Positions 1 to 7,259 of a stretch of 64,000 nt of DNA are shown piece after piece (positions within the stretch are counted from its first letter, which is position 1; each line of letters starts with the position of its first letter). A program made the translations under genes and the position numbers. The stretch comes from Sphaerimonospora sp050942215 (GTDB taxonomy: Bacteria > Actinomycetota > Actinomycetes > Streptosporangiales > Streptosporangiaceae). Where the stretch lies: positions 1,054,001-1,118,000 of the forward strand of contig NZ_CP192056.1 of NCBI RefSeq assembly GCF_050942215.1, read 5' to 3'. The notes beneath the pieces are model-generated. The model searched no databases. It was given only the letters and a program-made list of their open reading frames with translations, and was not told where the DNA came from.

Positions 1-328
1 CGCGCACCCGGGTGTGCCCGTCCTCGGCGGAGAGCCGCGCGGTCACCTCCGCGTTCGCGGTGCCCGGGCCGCGGGTCTCCCTGCCCGCGGCCCGGAGCGT
101 CAGCGTACGCGCGTCCGGATCGATGTGTTCGAACTCCGCGCTGCCCCGATAGACGATGGTGATCGGGCCCACCTTCACCCGCAACCGGCCGGTGAACGCA
201 TCGCCGTCGATCGACTCCAGGGCCGCGCCGGGCAGGCACGGCGCGATCCGTTCCGGGTCGAGGAGGACCGGCCAGGCCCGCTCGACCGGGACGGGAACCA
301 TGAACTCGTGCTCGAACCGCAGCGCCAC
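1..328 (-). CDS. coxG: CoxG-like SRPBCC protein (3' end cut by window)
   Basis: Only the N-terminal 109 codons are inside the window; the gene runs off the left edge. The start is GTG at 328, placed by an AAAGGAGT ribosome binding site at 336-343. The N-terminus (MALRFEHEFMVPVP, then WPVLLDPERIAPCLPG) is the typical opening of the SRPBCC family that includes CoxG, a protein proposed to tether carbon monoxide dehydrogenase-type hydroxylases to the membrane or to help their assembly. It is the last visible gene of a minus-strand S-L-M-G operon, 79 bp downstream of the FAD subunit gene. The family call is firm; the membrane-tether role is taken from studied CoxG proteins and is not visible here. 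Confidence 0.85.
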   Translation of the reverse strand, partial: MALRFEHEFMVPVPVERAWPVLLDPERIAPCLPGAALESIDGDAFTGRLRVKVGPITIVYRGSAEFEHIDPDARTLTLRAAGRETRGPGTANAEVTARLSAEDGHTRVR

Positions 329-407
329 GACCGGACTCCTTTCCGAGTTCCCGAACCGGTTTCGGCAACCCGATGCTGTGTTCCTGGGGGACCAGGTCCC
401 CGGGTTC

Positions 408-1268
408 CTAGACCGCGCAGGCGGCCAGGAGGGCCCGGTGCGTGAGCACCCGGGACAGATGTGCCCGATAGTCGGGCCGGGCGTGCAGGTCACCGGGGGG
501 ATCGGTGCCCTCGGCCGCCTGCTCGGCCGCCTCCCGAAGCGCGCCGTCGCGGTCGGCCGCGGCGCCGCGCGCCGCCGCCTCCACGGCGACCGCCCTGATC
601 GGGGTCGGCCCCATGTTGGTCAGCGCGATCCGCGCCTCCGCGACGGTTCCGTTCGACCGGCGTACGGCTGCCGCCACCCCGACCGTCGCCCACGCCTGGG
701 CCGTACGGTGGAACTTCTCGTAGTGGAAGCCCCACCCCTGGCCGAGTTTGGGCACGCGGGCTCCGACGAGGATCTCTCCGGGTTCCAGGGCCGGTTCGAG
801 ATAGTCGACGAAGAAATCGGCCGCCGGAATGGTCCGCTCTCCGGTGGACGATCGCGCCACGAGGTCCATGTCCAGGGCGAGGGCCACAGCGGGCAGGTCG
901 CCCGCGGGGTCGGCGTGTGCCAGCGACCCGCCGAACGTGCCGCGGTGCCGTACGGCCCGGTCGGCGACGGTCGCGGTCGCCAGCGCGACCAGCGGGCAGT
1001 GCTCGTTGACGATCGGCGACCGGACCACCTCGTGGTGCGTGGTCATCGCGCCGATGAACACGTGGTCGCCGCGGTCGGCGATGCCGCTGAGCTCGGCCAC
1101 GCGCCCGATGTCGACCAGCACGGTGGGGTAGGCGAGCCGCAGCCGGAGCAGCGGCAGCAGCGACTGGCCGCCGGCGAGCACCTTGGCCTCCTCCCCGGCG
1201 TCACCGAGCACGGCCAGGGCCTCCTCCAGCGACGACGGCCTGGAGTAGTCGAACGACGCGGGAATCAA
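408..1268 (-). CDS. coxM: Molybdenum hydroxylase FAD-binding subunit (CoxM-like)
   Basis: A 286-residue FAD subunit of a xanthine-dehydrogenase/CO-dehydrogenase-type enzyme. It begins IPASFDYSRPSSLEEAL and carries the FAD-pyrophosphate motif AGGQSLLPLLRLRL near residue 36 and RGTFGGSLAHADPAGD near residue 110, both diagnostic of the family. It would pass electrons from the iron-sulphur subunit to an acceptor. The start is TTG at 1268, whose TTGA overlaps the stop of coxL, with AGGAG about 8 nt upstream; starting here gives the family's usual first residues. The four-base overlap implies translational coupling with the large subunit. Confidence 0.92.
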   Translation of the reverse strand: MIPASFDYSRPSSLEEALAVLGDAGEEAKVLAGGQSLLPLLRLRLAYPTVLVDIGRVAELSGIADRGDHVFIGAMTTHHEVVRSPIVNEHCPLVALATATVADRAVRHRGTFGGSLAHADPAGDLPAVALALDMDLVARSSTGERTIPAADFFVDYLEPALEPGEILVGARVPKLGQGWGFHYEKFHRTAQAWATVGVAAAVRRSNGTVAEARIALTNMGPTPIRAVAVEAAARGAAADRDGALREAAEQAAEGTDPPGDLHARPDYRAHLSRVLTHRALLAACAV

Positions 1269-3649
1269 ACCGATGCTCCTTCCTCTGCGCTGGGCGCTCG
1301 ATCGTGGATGGCCCGCCACACCCGTTCGGGAGTGCACGGCATCCGCACGTCGCTTACGCCGTACGGGCGCAGCGCGTCCACGATCGCGTTGACCACGGCC
1401 GGGGTGGAGGCGATCGTGCCGGCCTCCCCGACGCCCTTGACCCCGAGCGGGTTCGAGGTCGCCGGGGTCTCGGTGCGGTCGGTGACGAACACGGGCAGGT
1501 CGGTGGCGGACGGCAGCAGGTAGTCGGCCATGGTCGTGGTCAGCAGGTTGCCGTCGGCGTCGTACACCGCCTCCTCGAACAGCGCCTGGGCGATCCCCTG
1601 GGCGATGCCGCCGTGCACCTGTCCCTCCACGATGAGCGGGTTGACCACCGTGCCCACGTCGTCGACGGCAACGTAGGACCGGATGGTCGTCGCGCCGGTC
1701 TCGGTGTCCACCTCGACCGCGCACAGGTGCGTCCCGTGCGGGAAGGAGAAGTTGTCCGGGTCGAACGTCGCCTGGGCGTCGAGCCGCGGCTCGAACCCCT
1801 CGGGGAGGTCGTGTGCGGCGAACGTGGCGAGAGCGATCTCCTGGATGGTCCGCTCCGTGGTGGTGCCGCGTACTCGGAACCGTCCGTCGGAGAACTCGAC
1901 GTCGTCGGGGGATGCCTCCATCATGTGGGCCGCGACCTGCCGCGCCTTCTCCCGCACCTTCTCGCACGCCTTCACCACGGCGATGCCGCCGACGGAGAGG
2001 GATCGGGAGCCGTAGGTGTCCATGCCCTTGTGCGACGAAGCGGTGTCGCCGTGCAGCACCGAGACGTCCTCGAACGGGACGCCGAGCGCGTCGGCGACGA
2101 TCTGGCTCCACGCGGTCACGTGTCCCTGTCCGTGCGGGCTGGAGCCGGTGACCACCTCGACCTTGCCGGTCGGGAGCATCCGGACCTCGGCGTGCTCCCA
2201 GCCGCCCGCGCCGTACGACAGGCTGCCGAGGACCCGGCTCGGCGCGAGGCCGCACATCTCGGTGTACGTCGAGATGCCGATGCCGAGCTGGACCGGATCG
2301 CGGCGGTCACGCCGATCGGCCTGTTCCGCCCGCAACTCGTCGTAGCCGAACAGCGCGAGCGCCCGGTCGGTGGCCGCCTCGTAGTTGCCCGAGTCGTAGG
2401 TCAGGCCGCAGATCGTCGTGTACGGAAACTCCGCGTGCCTGATCCAGTTGCGGCGTCTGACCTCCATCGGATCGAGCCCGAGCTCGGCCGCCAGCTCGTC
2501 CACCGCGCGTTCGATCGCGAAGGTGGCCTCGGGCCGGCCCGCGCCCCGATAGGCGTCCGTCGGCATCTTCGTGGTGAAGACGCCGGTGCAGGTGAAGTCG
2601 TAGGCGTCCATCTTGTAGATGCCGCCGTACATGAACGCGCCGAGCAGCGGCACGCCGGGCGTGACCAGCATCAGGTAGGCGCCCATGTCGGCGAGCAGGT
2701 CGACCTTGACGCCGCGGATCCTGCCGTCGTTCTCCGCGGCCACGCTGATCCGCTGGAGCTGGTCGCGGCCGTGGTGCACGGTCAGGTTGCCCTCCGATCG
2801 CGACTCGGTCCACTTGACCGGGCGGCCGAGACGGCGGGTGATCAGTAGGCAGAGCACCTCCTCGGCCGTCACCTGCAGCTTGGAGCCGAACCCGCCGCCC
2901 ACGTCCGGCGCGATCACGCGGAGCTTGTGCTCGGGGATCCCGGTGGTGAGCGCGAGCATGACCCGCAGGATGTGCGGGATCTGCGTCGCCGAATGCAGGG
3001 TGAACGCGTCGCCGTCGGTCTGCGCCACGACGGCGCGTGGTTCCATCGCCGAGGGGATGAGCCGCTGCTGGACGAAGGTCCTGTCGATGACGACGGGCGC
3101 GTCGCGGAACGCGCCCTCGACGTCTCCCTGGGCGAACTTCCAGGTGAACGCCTTGTTCCCGGCCTCGTGGACCGTCGCGGAGCCCTCGATCAGCGCCTCG
3201 GTCATGTCGAGCACGGGGTCCAGCGGCTCGTAGTCGATCTCGATGGAGTCCAGCGCGTCCGCCGCACGGTAGCGGTCGGTGGCGACCACGCAGGCCACCG
3301 CCTCGCCCACATAGCGGACCTCGTCCACGGCCATCGGCGGATGATCGGGGATGACGACGTCCTCGGTCACCGGCCAGGCGCACGGCAGGCTGCCCTGCTC
3401 GCCGGCGAAGTCCCGGCCGCTGAACACCGCCACCACGCCGGGCCGGCCGCGCGCGGCCGAGACGTCGACGCGGGTGATCCGCGCATGCGCCAGCGGGCTG
3501 CGCAGGAACGCCACGTGGAGCATGCCGGGAAGCTGGATGTTGTCGGTCCACTGGGTGCGGCCGGTGACAAGCCGCGCGTCCTCCTTGCGCCGGCGGGCCC
3601 TGCCCACCTCGCTCATCGCGCCGGTCGGCGCCGTATCCGTTTCGGTCAC
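1265..3649 (-). CDS. coxL: Molybdenum hydroxylase large subunit, form II CoxL-like
   Basis: A 794-residue molybdopterin-binding catalytic subunit. Aldehyde oxidase/xanthine dehydrogenase landmarks include RRKEDARLVTGRTQWTDNI near the N-terminus, DVGGGFGSK, SSPHGQGHVT, and GVKGVGEAGTI near the C-terminus. The active-site loop reads DAYRGAGRPEA. That is the form II signature; form I CO dehydrogenases have AYxCSFR with a catalytic cysteine. The start GTG at 3649 overlaps the coxS stop as GTGA. The S-L-M order also fits form II. The substrate cannot be read from sequence: form II enzymes include poor CO oxidisers and enzymes of unknown substrate, so CO oxidation should not be assumed. Confidence 0.93.
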   Translation of the reverse strand: MTETDTAPTGAMSEVGRARRRKEDARLVTGRTQWTDNIQLPGMLHVAFLRSPLAHARITRVDVSAARGRPGVVAVFSGRDFAGEQGSLPCAWPVTEDVVIPDHPPMAVDEVRYVGEAVACVVATDRYRAADALDSIEIDYEPLDPVLDMTEALIEGSATVHEAGNKAFTWKFAQGDVEGAFRDAPVVIDRTFVQQRLIPSAMEPRAVVAQTDGDAFTLHSATQIPHILRVMLALTTGIPEHKLRVIAPDVGGGFGSKLQVTAEEVLCLLITRRLGRPVKWTESRSEGNLTVHHGRDQLQRISVAAENDGRIRGVKVDLLADMGAYLMLVTPGVPLLGAFMYGGIYKMDAYDFTCTGVFTTKMPTDAYRGAGRPEATFAIERAVDELAAELGLDPMEVRRRNWIRHAEFPYTTICGLTYDSGNYEAATDRALALFGYDELRAEQADRRDRRDPVQLGIGISTYTEMCGLAPSRVLGSLSYGAGGWEHAEVRMLPTGKVEVVTGSSPHGQGHVTAWSQIVADALGVPFEDVSVLHGDTASSHKGMDTYGSRSLSVGGIAVVKACEKVREKARQVAAHMMEASPDDVEFSDGRFRVRGTTTERTIQEIALATFAAHDLPEGFEPRLDAQATFDPDNFSFPHGTHLCAVEVDTETGATTIRSYVAVDDVGTVVNPLIVEGQVHGGIAQGIAQALFEEAVYDADGNLLTTTMADYLLPSATDLPVFVTDRTETPATSNPLGVKGVGEAGTIASTPAVVNAIVDALRPYGVSDVRMPCTPERVWRAIHDRAPSAEEGASV

Positions 3650-4122
3650 CGCGAGGTCACCCCCATCTCCTCGGCGCCTCGCCGTACGGCACGCACGATG
3701 TTGCAGTAGCCGGTGCACCGGCACAGGTTCCCCTCCAGGCCCTCGCGGATGGCCTCGTCGGAGGGGTCGGGGTCGTCGTTGAGCAGGTCGATCGCGGCCA
3801 GGATCATGCCGGGCGTGCAGTAGCCGCACTGGAGGGCGTGTTCCTCGTGGAAGGCCCGCTGCATGGGGTGCCAGTTCCCGTCGCTCGCCAGGCCCTCGAT
3901 GGTGACGATCTCACTCTCGTCCGCCTGTACGGCGAGCACCGAGCAGCTCTTCACACTCTTGCCGTCCATGAGCACCGTGCACGACCCGCAGTTGCTGGTG
4001 TCGCAGCCGATCGGGGTGCCGGTCTTTCCCAATCGATCTCTCAGGAAGTGGACCAGGAGCGTTCGTGGTTCCACGTCTTCTTCGTAGGTGATGTCGTCGA
4101 CCTTGACGGTGATCCGGGGCAT
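3646..4122 (-). CDS. coxS: Molybdenum hydroxylase [2Fe-2S] subunit (CoxS-like)
   Basis: A 158-residue electron-transfer subunit with two [2Fe-2S] clusters. The N-terminal plant-type ferredoxin motif is GCDTSNCGSCTVLMDG, followed by a cysteine in VKSCSVLA; the C-terminal four-helix cluster motif is QCGYCTPGM and CRCTGYCNIV. The start ATG at 4122 (MPRITVKVDD) has GGAGG upstream, and the frame's longer upstream extension lacks family similarity. It is the first gene of the operon, 38 nt downstream of a good minus-strand promoter (4160-4187), and its stop overlaps the coxL start. Confidence 0.95.
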   Translation of the reverse strand: MPRITVKVDDITYEEDVEPRTLLVHFLRDRLGKTGTPIGCDTSNCGSCTVLMDGKSVKSCSVLAVQADESEIVTIEGLASDGNWHPMQRAFHEEHALQCGYCTPGMILAAIDLLNDDPDPSDEAIREGLEGNLCRCTGYCNIVRAVRRGAEEMGVTSR

Positions 4123-4159
4123 GGCGTCCTCCCCAAGGCGGTGAGACCGGATATCAGCG

Positions 4160-4187
4160 AACGTACGCTCCACATCCGTTTGGTCAA
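4160..4187 (-). promoter_or_regulatory. Promoter of the cox-type operon
   Basis: On the minus strand a TTGACC -35 box (4187-4182), a 16-bp spacer and a TACGTT -10 box (4165-4160) precede coxS. Transcription would start near 4153 and give a leader of about 30 nt. This is a sequence match only. Confidence 0.55.
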
Positions 4188-4292
4188 GCCCCCCTCATCA
4201 CTTGGACGTCAATTCGTCACACTCGTCAGCGGGTGCGTGAGGACTTACCCCGGTCCCGTCGTGTCAAGGACGGCGTGTCGCCGCGCCCGCCG

Positions 4293-4745
4293 TCACCGCA
4301 GCGGGAAGGAAACGCCGTGCTGGTCGGCGGGGCGGGGGCCGAAGATGCGCCGGTCCCGTTCGTCGATACGCACGTCGTTGATGCTCGCCTCCCGCCTGCG
4401 CATCAGCCCGTTCTCGTCGAACTCCCACAGTTCGTTGCCGTAACTGCGCCACCACTGTCCGTCGGAGTCGTGCCATTCGTACTGGAAGCGCACGGCGATG
4501 CGGTCGCTGGCGAAGGCCCAGAGTTCCTTGCGGAGCGCGTAGTCCAGTTCCTTGGCCCACTTGCGGGCGAGGAACCGCCGGATCTCGGCATGCCCGGAGA
4601 CGAACTCGTCCCGATTGCGCCAGACGGAGTCGGGTGTGTAGGCGAGGGCGACCCGTTCGGGATCGCGGGTGTTCCAGGCGTCCTCGGCCGCCTGGACCTT
4701 GGCGCGGGCCGTCTCCTCGGTGAAGGGGGGCACTGATGACTTCAT
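4293..4745 (-). CDS. DUF1348 / NTF2-like protein
   Basis: A 150-residue protein of the DUF1348 family (NTF2/SnoaL-like cone fold). Family landmarks are AEDAWNTRDPERVALAYTPDS near residue 20, ARKWAKELDYALRKELWAF mid-protein and GNELWEFDENGLMRRREAS toward the C-terminus. The biochemical role is not known; the fold often binds small hydrophobic ligands. The start ATG at 4745 follows AGAAGAGG. It sits 40 bp after the pyridoxamine-oxidase-like gene, so it is probably the last gene of a VOC / PPOX-like / DUF1348 operon. Confidence 0.85.
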   Translation of the reverse strand: MKSSVPPFTEETARAKVQAAEDAWNTRDPERVALAYTPDSVWRNRDEFVSGHAEIRRFLARKWAKELDYALRKELWAFASDRIAVRFQYEWHDSDGQWWRSYGNELWEFDENGLMRRREASINDVRIDERDRRIFGPRPADQHGVSFPLR

Positions 4746-4785
4746 GTCGAAAACCTCTTCTCGTGTGTTCGCGGGGGAGTGGCGA

Positions 4786-5667
4786 TCATGGAACCGGCGC
4801 CGGCGGGTTGAATTTGGAGCGATCCACGAACGTCCACCGGAACGGGCTGGCACCGGCCACCTGCAGGACCGAGTCCACCTCGAACTCGACGAGCCGCTCG
4901 GCGCCCGGCACGTTTCCGGGGTCCCACAGCACCCGTGCCCGGCCGGTCAGGTGGAGCGCGTCCCCGGTCTTCCAGTCGAGGAAGAGCAGCCCGGCCATCG
5001 GGTTGAGCTCCAGGTTGCCGAGCGTCATGTACATCAGGTTCCCCGCGTAGTCGGGGAAGATCAGTCGTCGTCCGTCGACGACCTGGACGAACCCGGGGTC
5101 GCCGCCCCGGTGCGACACGTCCGAGCCGAGCCCGTCGGCGTGGGTGGCGATGAAGAACGTGTCGGCGTCGCGGATCGACGTCTGCTGTTCGGCACTCAGG
5201 GCGGCGCCGACCTGGGCCGTTCGCGCCGTGCCCGGCACCTCCCCGCTCATCTCACGGCGCTGCAGGTATCTCGAGCAGTTCGCGTACACCTGATCGGTCA
5301 GCAACAGCAGTCGATCGCCGTCTCGGCGGGCTCGGCCGTTGGCGCGCATCCGCCGCCGGGTCATCGGCTCGATCGCCAGTGTCCCGAGGTCGTGCTCGGT
5401 GTCGAAGATCTCGGCGGGCGGCACCGTGGGCAACGCGCCGATCACGATCGTTCGTGCGCCGGAGGCGGCGACGAAGCCCGGCGGGCCGGTGAGCGCCGTC
5501 GCCCAGACGCGGCCGTCCCGGTCCGGGGTGCCGATGACGATCATGCGCTGGGCGCGCAGGAACTCCGCCGCCGCGGTGGGAATCTCGGCACGGACACGGG
5601 CCGAGCCATGCTCCGCCGGCCGCACGCCGGCCCGGCGCTGGAGCGCGACCTCGCCCGGATGCCACAC
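4786..5667 (-). CDS. Pyridoxamine 5'-phosphate oxidase-fold flavoprotein
   Basis: A 293-residue split-barrel protein. Evidence is FIATHADGLGSDVSHRGG, FPDYAGNLMYMTLGNLELNP and GLLFLDWKTGD, typical of the long PPOX-like flavin-binding proteins found beside oxidoreductases. An N-terminal section, including MIVIGTPDRDGRVWATALTG, resembles a first half-barrel, so the protein may be a tandem barrel. The start GTG at 5667 (VWHPGE) is fixed by AGGAGG about 5 nt upstream. It lies 41 bp after the VOC gene in the same operon. It is likely a flavin- or F420-dependent reductase acting on small molecules; the substrate is unknown. Confidence 0.85.
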   Translation of the reverse strand: MWHPGEVALQRRAGVRPAEHGSARVRAEIPTAAAEFLRAQRMIVIGTPDRDGRVWATALTGPPGFVAASGARTIVIGALPTVPPAEIFDTEHDLGTLAIEPMTRRRMRANGRARRDGDRLLLLTDQVYANCSRYLQRREMSGEVPGTARTAQVGAALSAEQQTSIRDADTFFIATHADGLGSDVSHRGGDPGFVQVVDGRRLIFPDYAGNLMYMTLGNLELNPMAGLLFLDWKTGDALHLTGRARVLWDPGNVPGAERLVEFEVDSVLQVAGASPFRWTFVDRSKFNPPAPVP

Positions 5668-5708
5668 AGGTCCTCCTTTCCGGTACGGCTCTGCCTTACC
5701 GGAATCGA

Positions 5709-6152
5709 TCAGAAGAAGCCGCAGGTGGGGGCGTCGGCTACCGGGGCAGGGCGGTCGTCGGCCCCGCTGGGCGCGTAGATCTCCAGGCGGATGCCGTCGG
5801 GGTCCTCGAAGAACACGCCTCCGGAAGAGGCGCCCTCGCCGTGCGGCACGATTCCGTCGTGGTGGAGCGGGGCCCCGATCTCGCGGATGACGGCCTCCGC
5901 CCGGCGGACGGTCTCGATGTCCGGCGCCTCGAAGGACAGGTGGTGCAGGCCGGGCCGGGCGGAGGAGAAGGCGCCCTCGCTCTGCTGCCACAGGGTCAGT
6001 ACAAGGTTTCCGTCACGACCGAGGAACGCGTAGCGGCGGCCCTCCTCGTGCGACTCGTCGAGCACCTCGAAGTCGAGGACCTTTCGGTAGAAGTCCACCG
6101 ACCTGCCGAGGTCGATCACGTTGAGCCCGACATGACCGGTCTTCACAATCAT
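5709..6152 (-). CDS. VOC-family (glyoxalase/dioxygenase-fold) protein
   Basis: A 147-residue vicinal oxygen chelate protein. The beta-alpha-beta modules start KTGHVGLNVIDLGRSVDFY and GLHHLSFEAPDIETV. Likely metal ligands are His in the first motif, His in LHHLSF and Glu in IRLEIYAPSG. FFEDPDGIRLEIY is the standard family ending. The start ATG at 6152 follows GGGAGAGA at short spacing; an ATG at 6164 is in frame but lacks a ribosome binding site. First gene of a three-gene operon downstream of a palindromic operator. It is a dioxygenase, isomerase or binding protein; the substrate is not predictable. Confidence 0.87.
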   Translation of the reverse strand: MIVKTGHVGLNVIDLGRSVDFYRKVLDFEVLDESHEEGRRYAFLGRDGNLVLTLWQQSEGAFSSARPGLHHLSFEAPDIETVRRAEAVIREIGAPLHHDGIVPHGEGASSGGVFFEDPDGIRLEIYAPSGADDRPAPVADAPTCGFF

Positions 6153-6170
6153 GATCTCTCCCATAGGGCT

Positions 6171-6196
6171 GGATATAACGGATAGAACCGTTATCC
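6171..6196. promoter_or_regulatory. Palindromic operator upstream of the VOC operon
   Basis: Perfect 7-bp arms ATAACGG (6175-6181) and CCGTTAT (6188-6194) are separated by 6 bp, with GGAT and TCC extending the dyad. It lies 20-45 bp upstream of the VOC start codon, where a TetR- or MarR-sized repressor would block transcription. The adjacent CGNR zinc-finger gene is one candidate regulator, which is an inference. Confidence 0.5.
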
Positions 6197-6351
6197 ACTG
6201 GCCCGTAATCTAACGGAAGGAAGGTGCAAAGTCCATTAGGAGGATGTGGTTACGGTCGGGCCGGAACAGGGCGTGACCCGCTCCCGCCGCGCCGCCGAGC
6301 CGTACGGCGAGCCGTACCGTGGGAAGACGCGGCGGCGCGGCGGGCGAGGCC

Positions 6352-6942
6352 TCAGCGGCTGCCGCTGTGCTGTCGGTAGTGCCGGGCCGCACGCGCACGA
6401 TTGCCGCACGTCACCGAGCACCATTCCTGTCGCGGATGCTCCTTGACGAAATAGAGCACGCAGCGAGGTGCGGGGCAGGTCCGCAGCTTCTCGCGGTACG
6501 GCCCGGCGAGCAGTTCCATCGCCGAAGCGGCGAGCGCCGCCCTGATCCGCTCGGACTCCCCGGCGGGCACAGCGGGGACGACGTGGACGACGGGAACGTC
6601 GTCGGCCGGCCAGTCCAGCCTCGGTGTGACCGGCACCGCCATCGCCGTCGCGTTCACCAACTCGAGCGACGGACGGAAGGCGGGCAGCAGGTCGGCGTCG
6701 GCGGTGCTGGCGGGACCGGGGGAGACGGCTCGGGCGAACAGCGCGCGAACGGCCTGCCGGAGCTCGACGACCTCGGCCCGCAGGGTCTCCGTGGCGGTGA
6801 ACGAGTCCGGATCGACTCCCAGCGCGGTGGCGTGCTCCCGGCCCCAGGCGGTCATTCCCGCGGCATCCGCCAGCGCGTCGGCCAGCCCGGACCGCCGCAT
6901 GCGAAGCGTGCTGACGAACTCCAGGGCGAGCAGGGCGGACAC
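6352..6942 (-). CDS. CGNR zinc-finger (ABATE-type) putative regulator
   Basis: A 196-residue protein with an N-terminal ABATE/DUF1470 domain (LLALEFVSTLRMR onward) and a C-terminal CGNR zinc finger: CPAPRCVLYFVKEHPRQEWC followed by CGNRARAARHY. The C-x4-C and C-x3-C pattern supplies four zinc-binding cysteines. Members are thought to be DNA-binding regulators tied to stress or small-molecule metabolism. The start GTG at 6942 is preceded by GAGGTGGT. It is separated from the downstream VOC operon by 187 bp holding the palindromic operator, so it may control that operon. Confidence 0.87.
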   Translation of the reverse strand: MSALLALEFVSTLRMRRSGLADALADAAGMTAWGREHATALGVDPDSFTATETLRAEVVELRQAVRALFARAVSPGPASTADADLLPAFRPSLELVNATAMAVPVTPRLDWPADDVPVVHVVPAVPAGESERIRAALAASAMELLAGPYREKLRTCPAPRCVLYFVKEHPRQEWCSVTCGNRARAARHYRQHSGSR

Positions 6943-7027
6943 ACCACCTCAGTCTAGTGTGAGCCGGTCGGATCGCCCGTGAGAGCGATGTTCACAGCGA
7001 TATGCGAGGTCGTCCGGGGCCCCGGAG

Positions 7028-7252
7028 TCAGTGCCGCAATATCTTGACGATGATGGCGACGAACGCGGCGAACCCCAGCCCGCCGATGAGCAGGGGAGCC
7101 ATGACGACCGGATCGGGGATGGGGCCGTCCAGGTAGCGGATGCCGATGCCGATGAACAGCAGGCCGCTGAGCAGCGCCATCCAGTCGGTCCGGTGGACCA
7201 GGCGGGGGCGCTCGGCCTTCCGGTCGGGGAGCAGGGGCCGGTCATGCGTCAT
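7028..7252 (-). CDS. Small two-helix membrane protein
   Basis: A 74-residue protein starting MTHDRPLLPDRKAERP, with two hydrophobic helices (MALLSGLLFIGIGIRYL and APLLIGGLGFAAFVAIIVKI) and a short basic tail. It begins 8 nt after the stop of the PspC-type gene, so it is probably translated from the same message. A start at 7270, overlapping the upstream gene, is possible. No recognised domain; accessory subunits of this size often follow PspC-like proteins in actinomycetes, but no role can be assigned. Confidence 0.7.
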   Translation of the reverse strand: MTHDRPLLPDRKAERPRLVHRTDWMALLSGLLFIGIGIRYLDGPIPDPVVMAPLLIGGLGFAAFVAIIVKILRH

Positions 7253-7259
7253 GAGCGGG

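Noticed and set aside
1265..3649. Aerobic CO dehydrogenase (form I)
   Set aside because: The active-site loop is AYRGAGR instead of AYxCSFR, so the CO-specific catalytic cysteine is missing.
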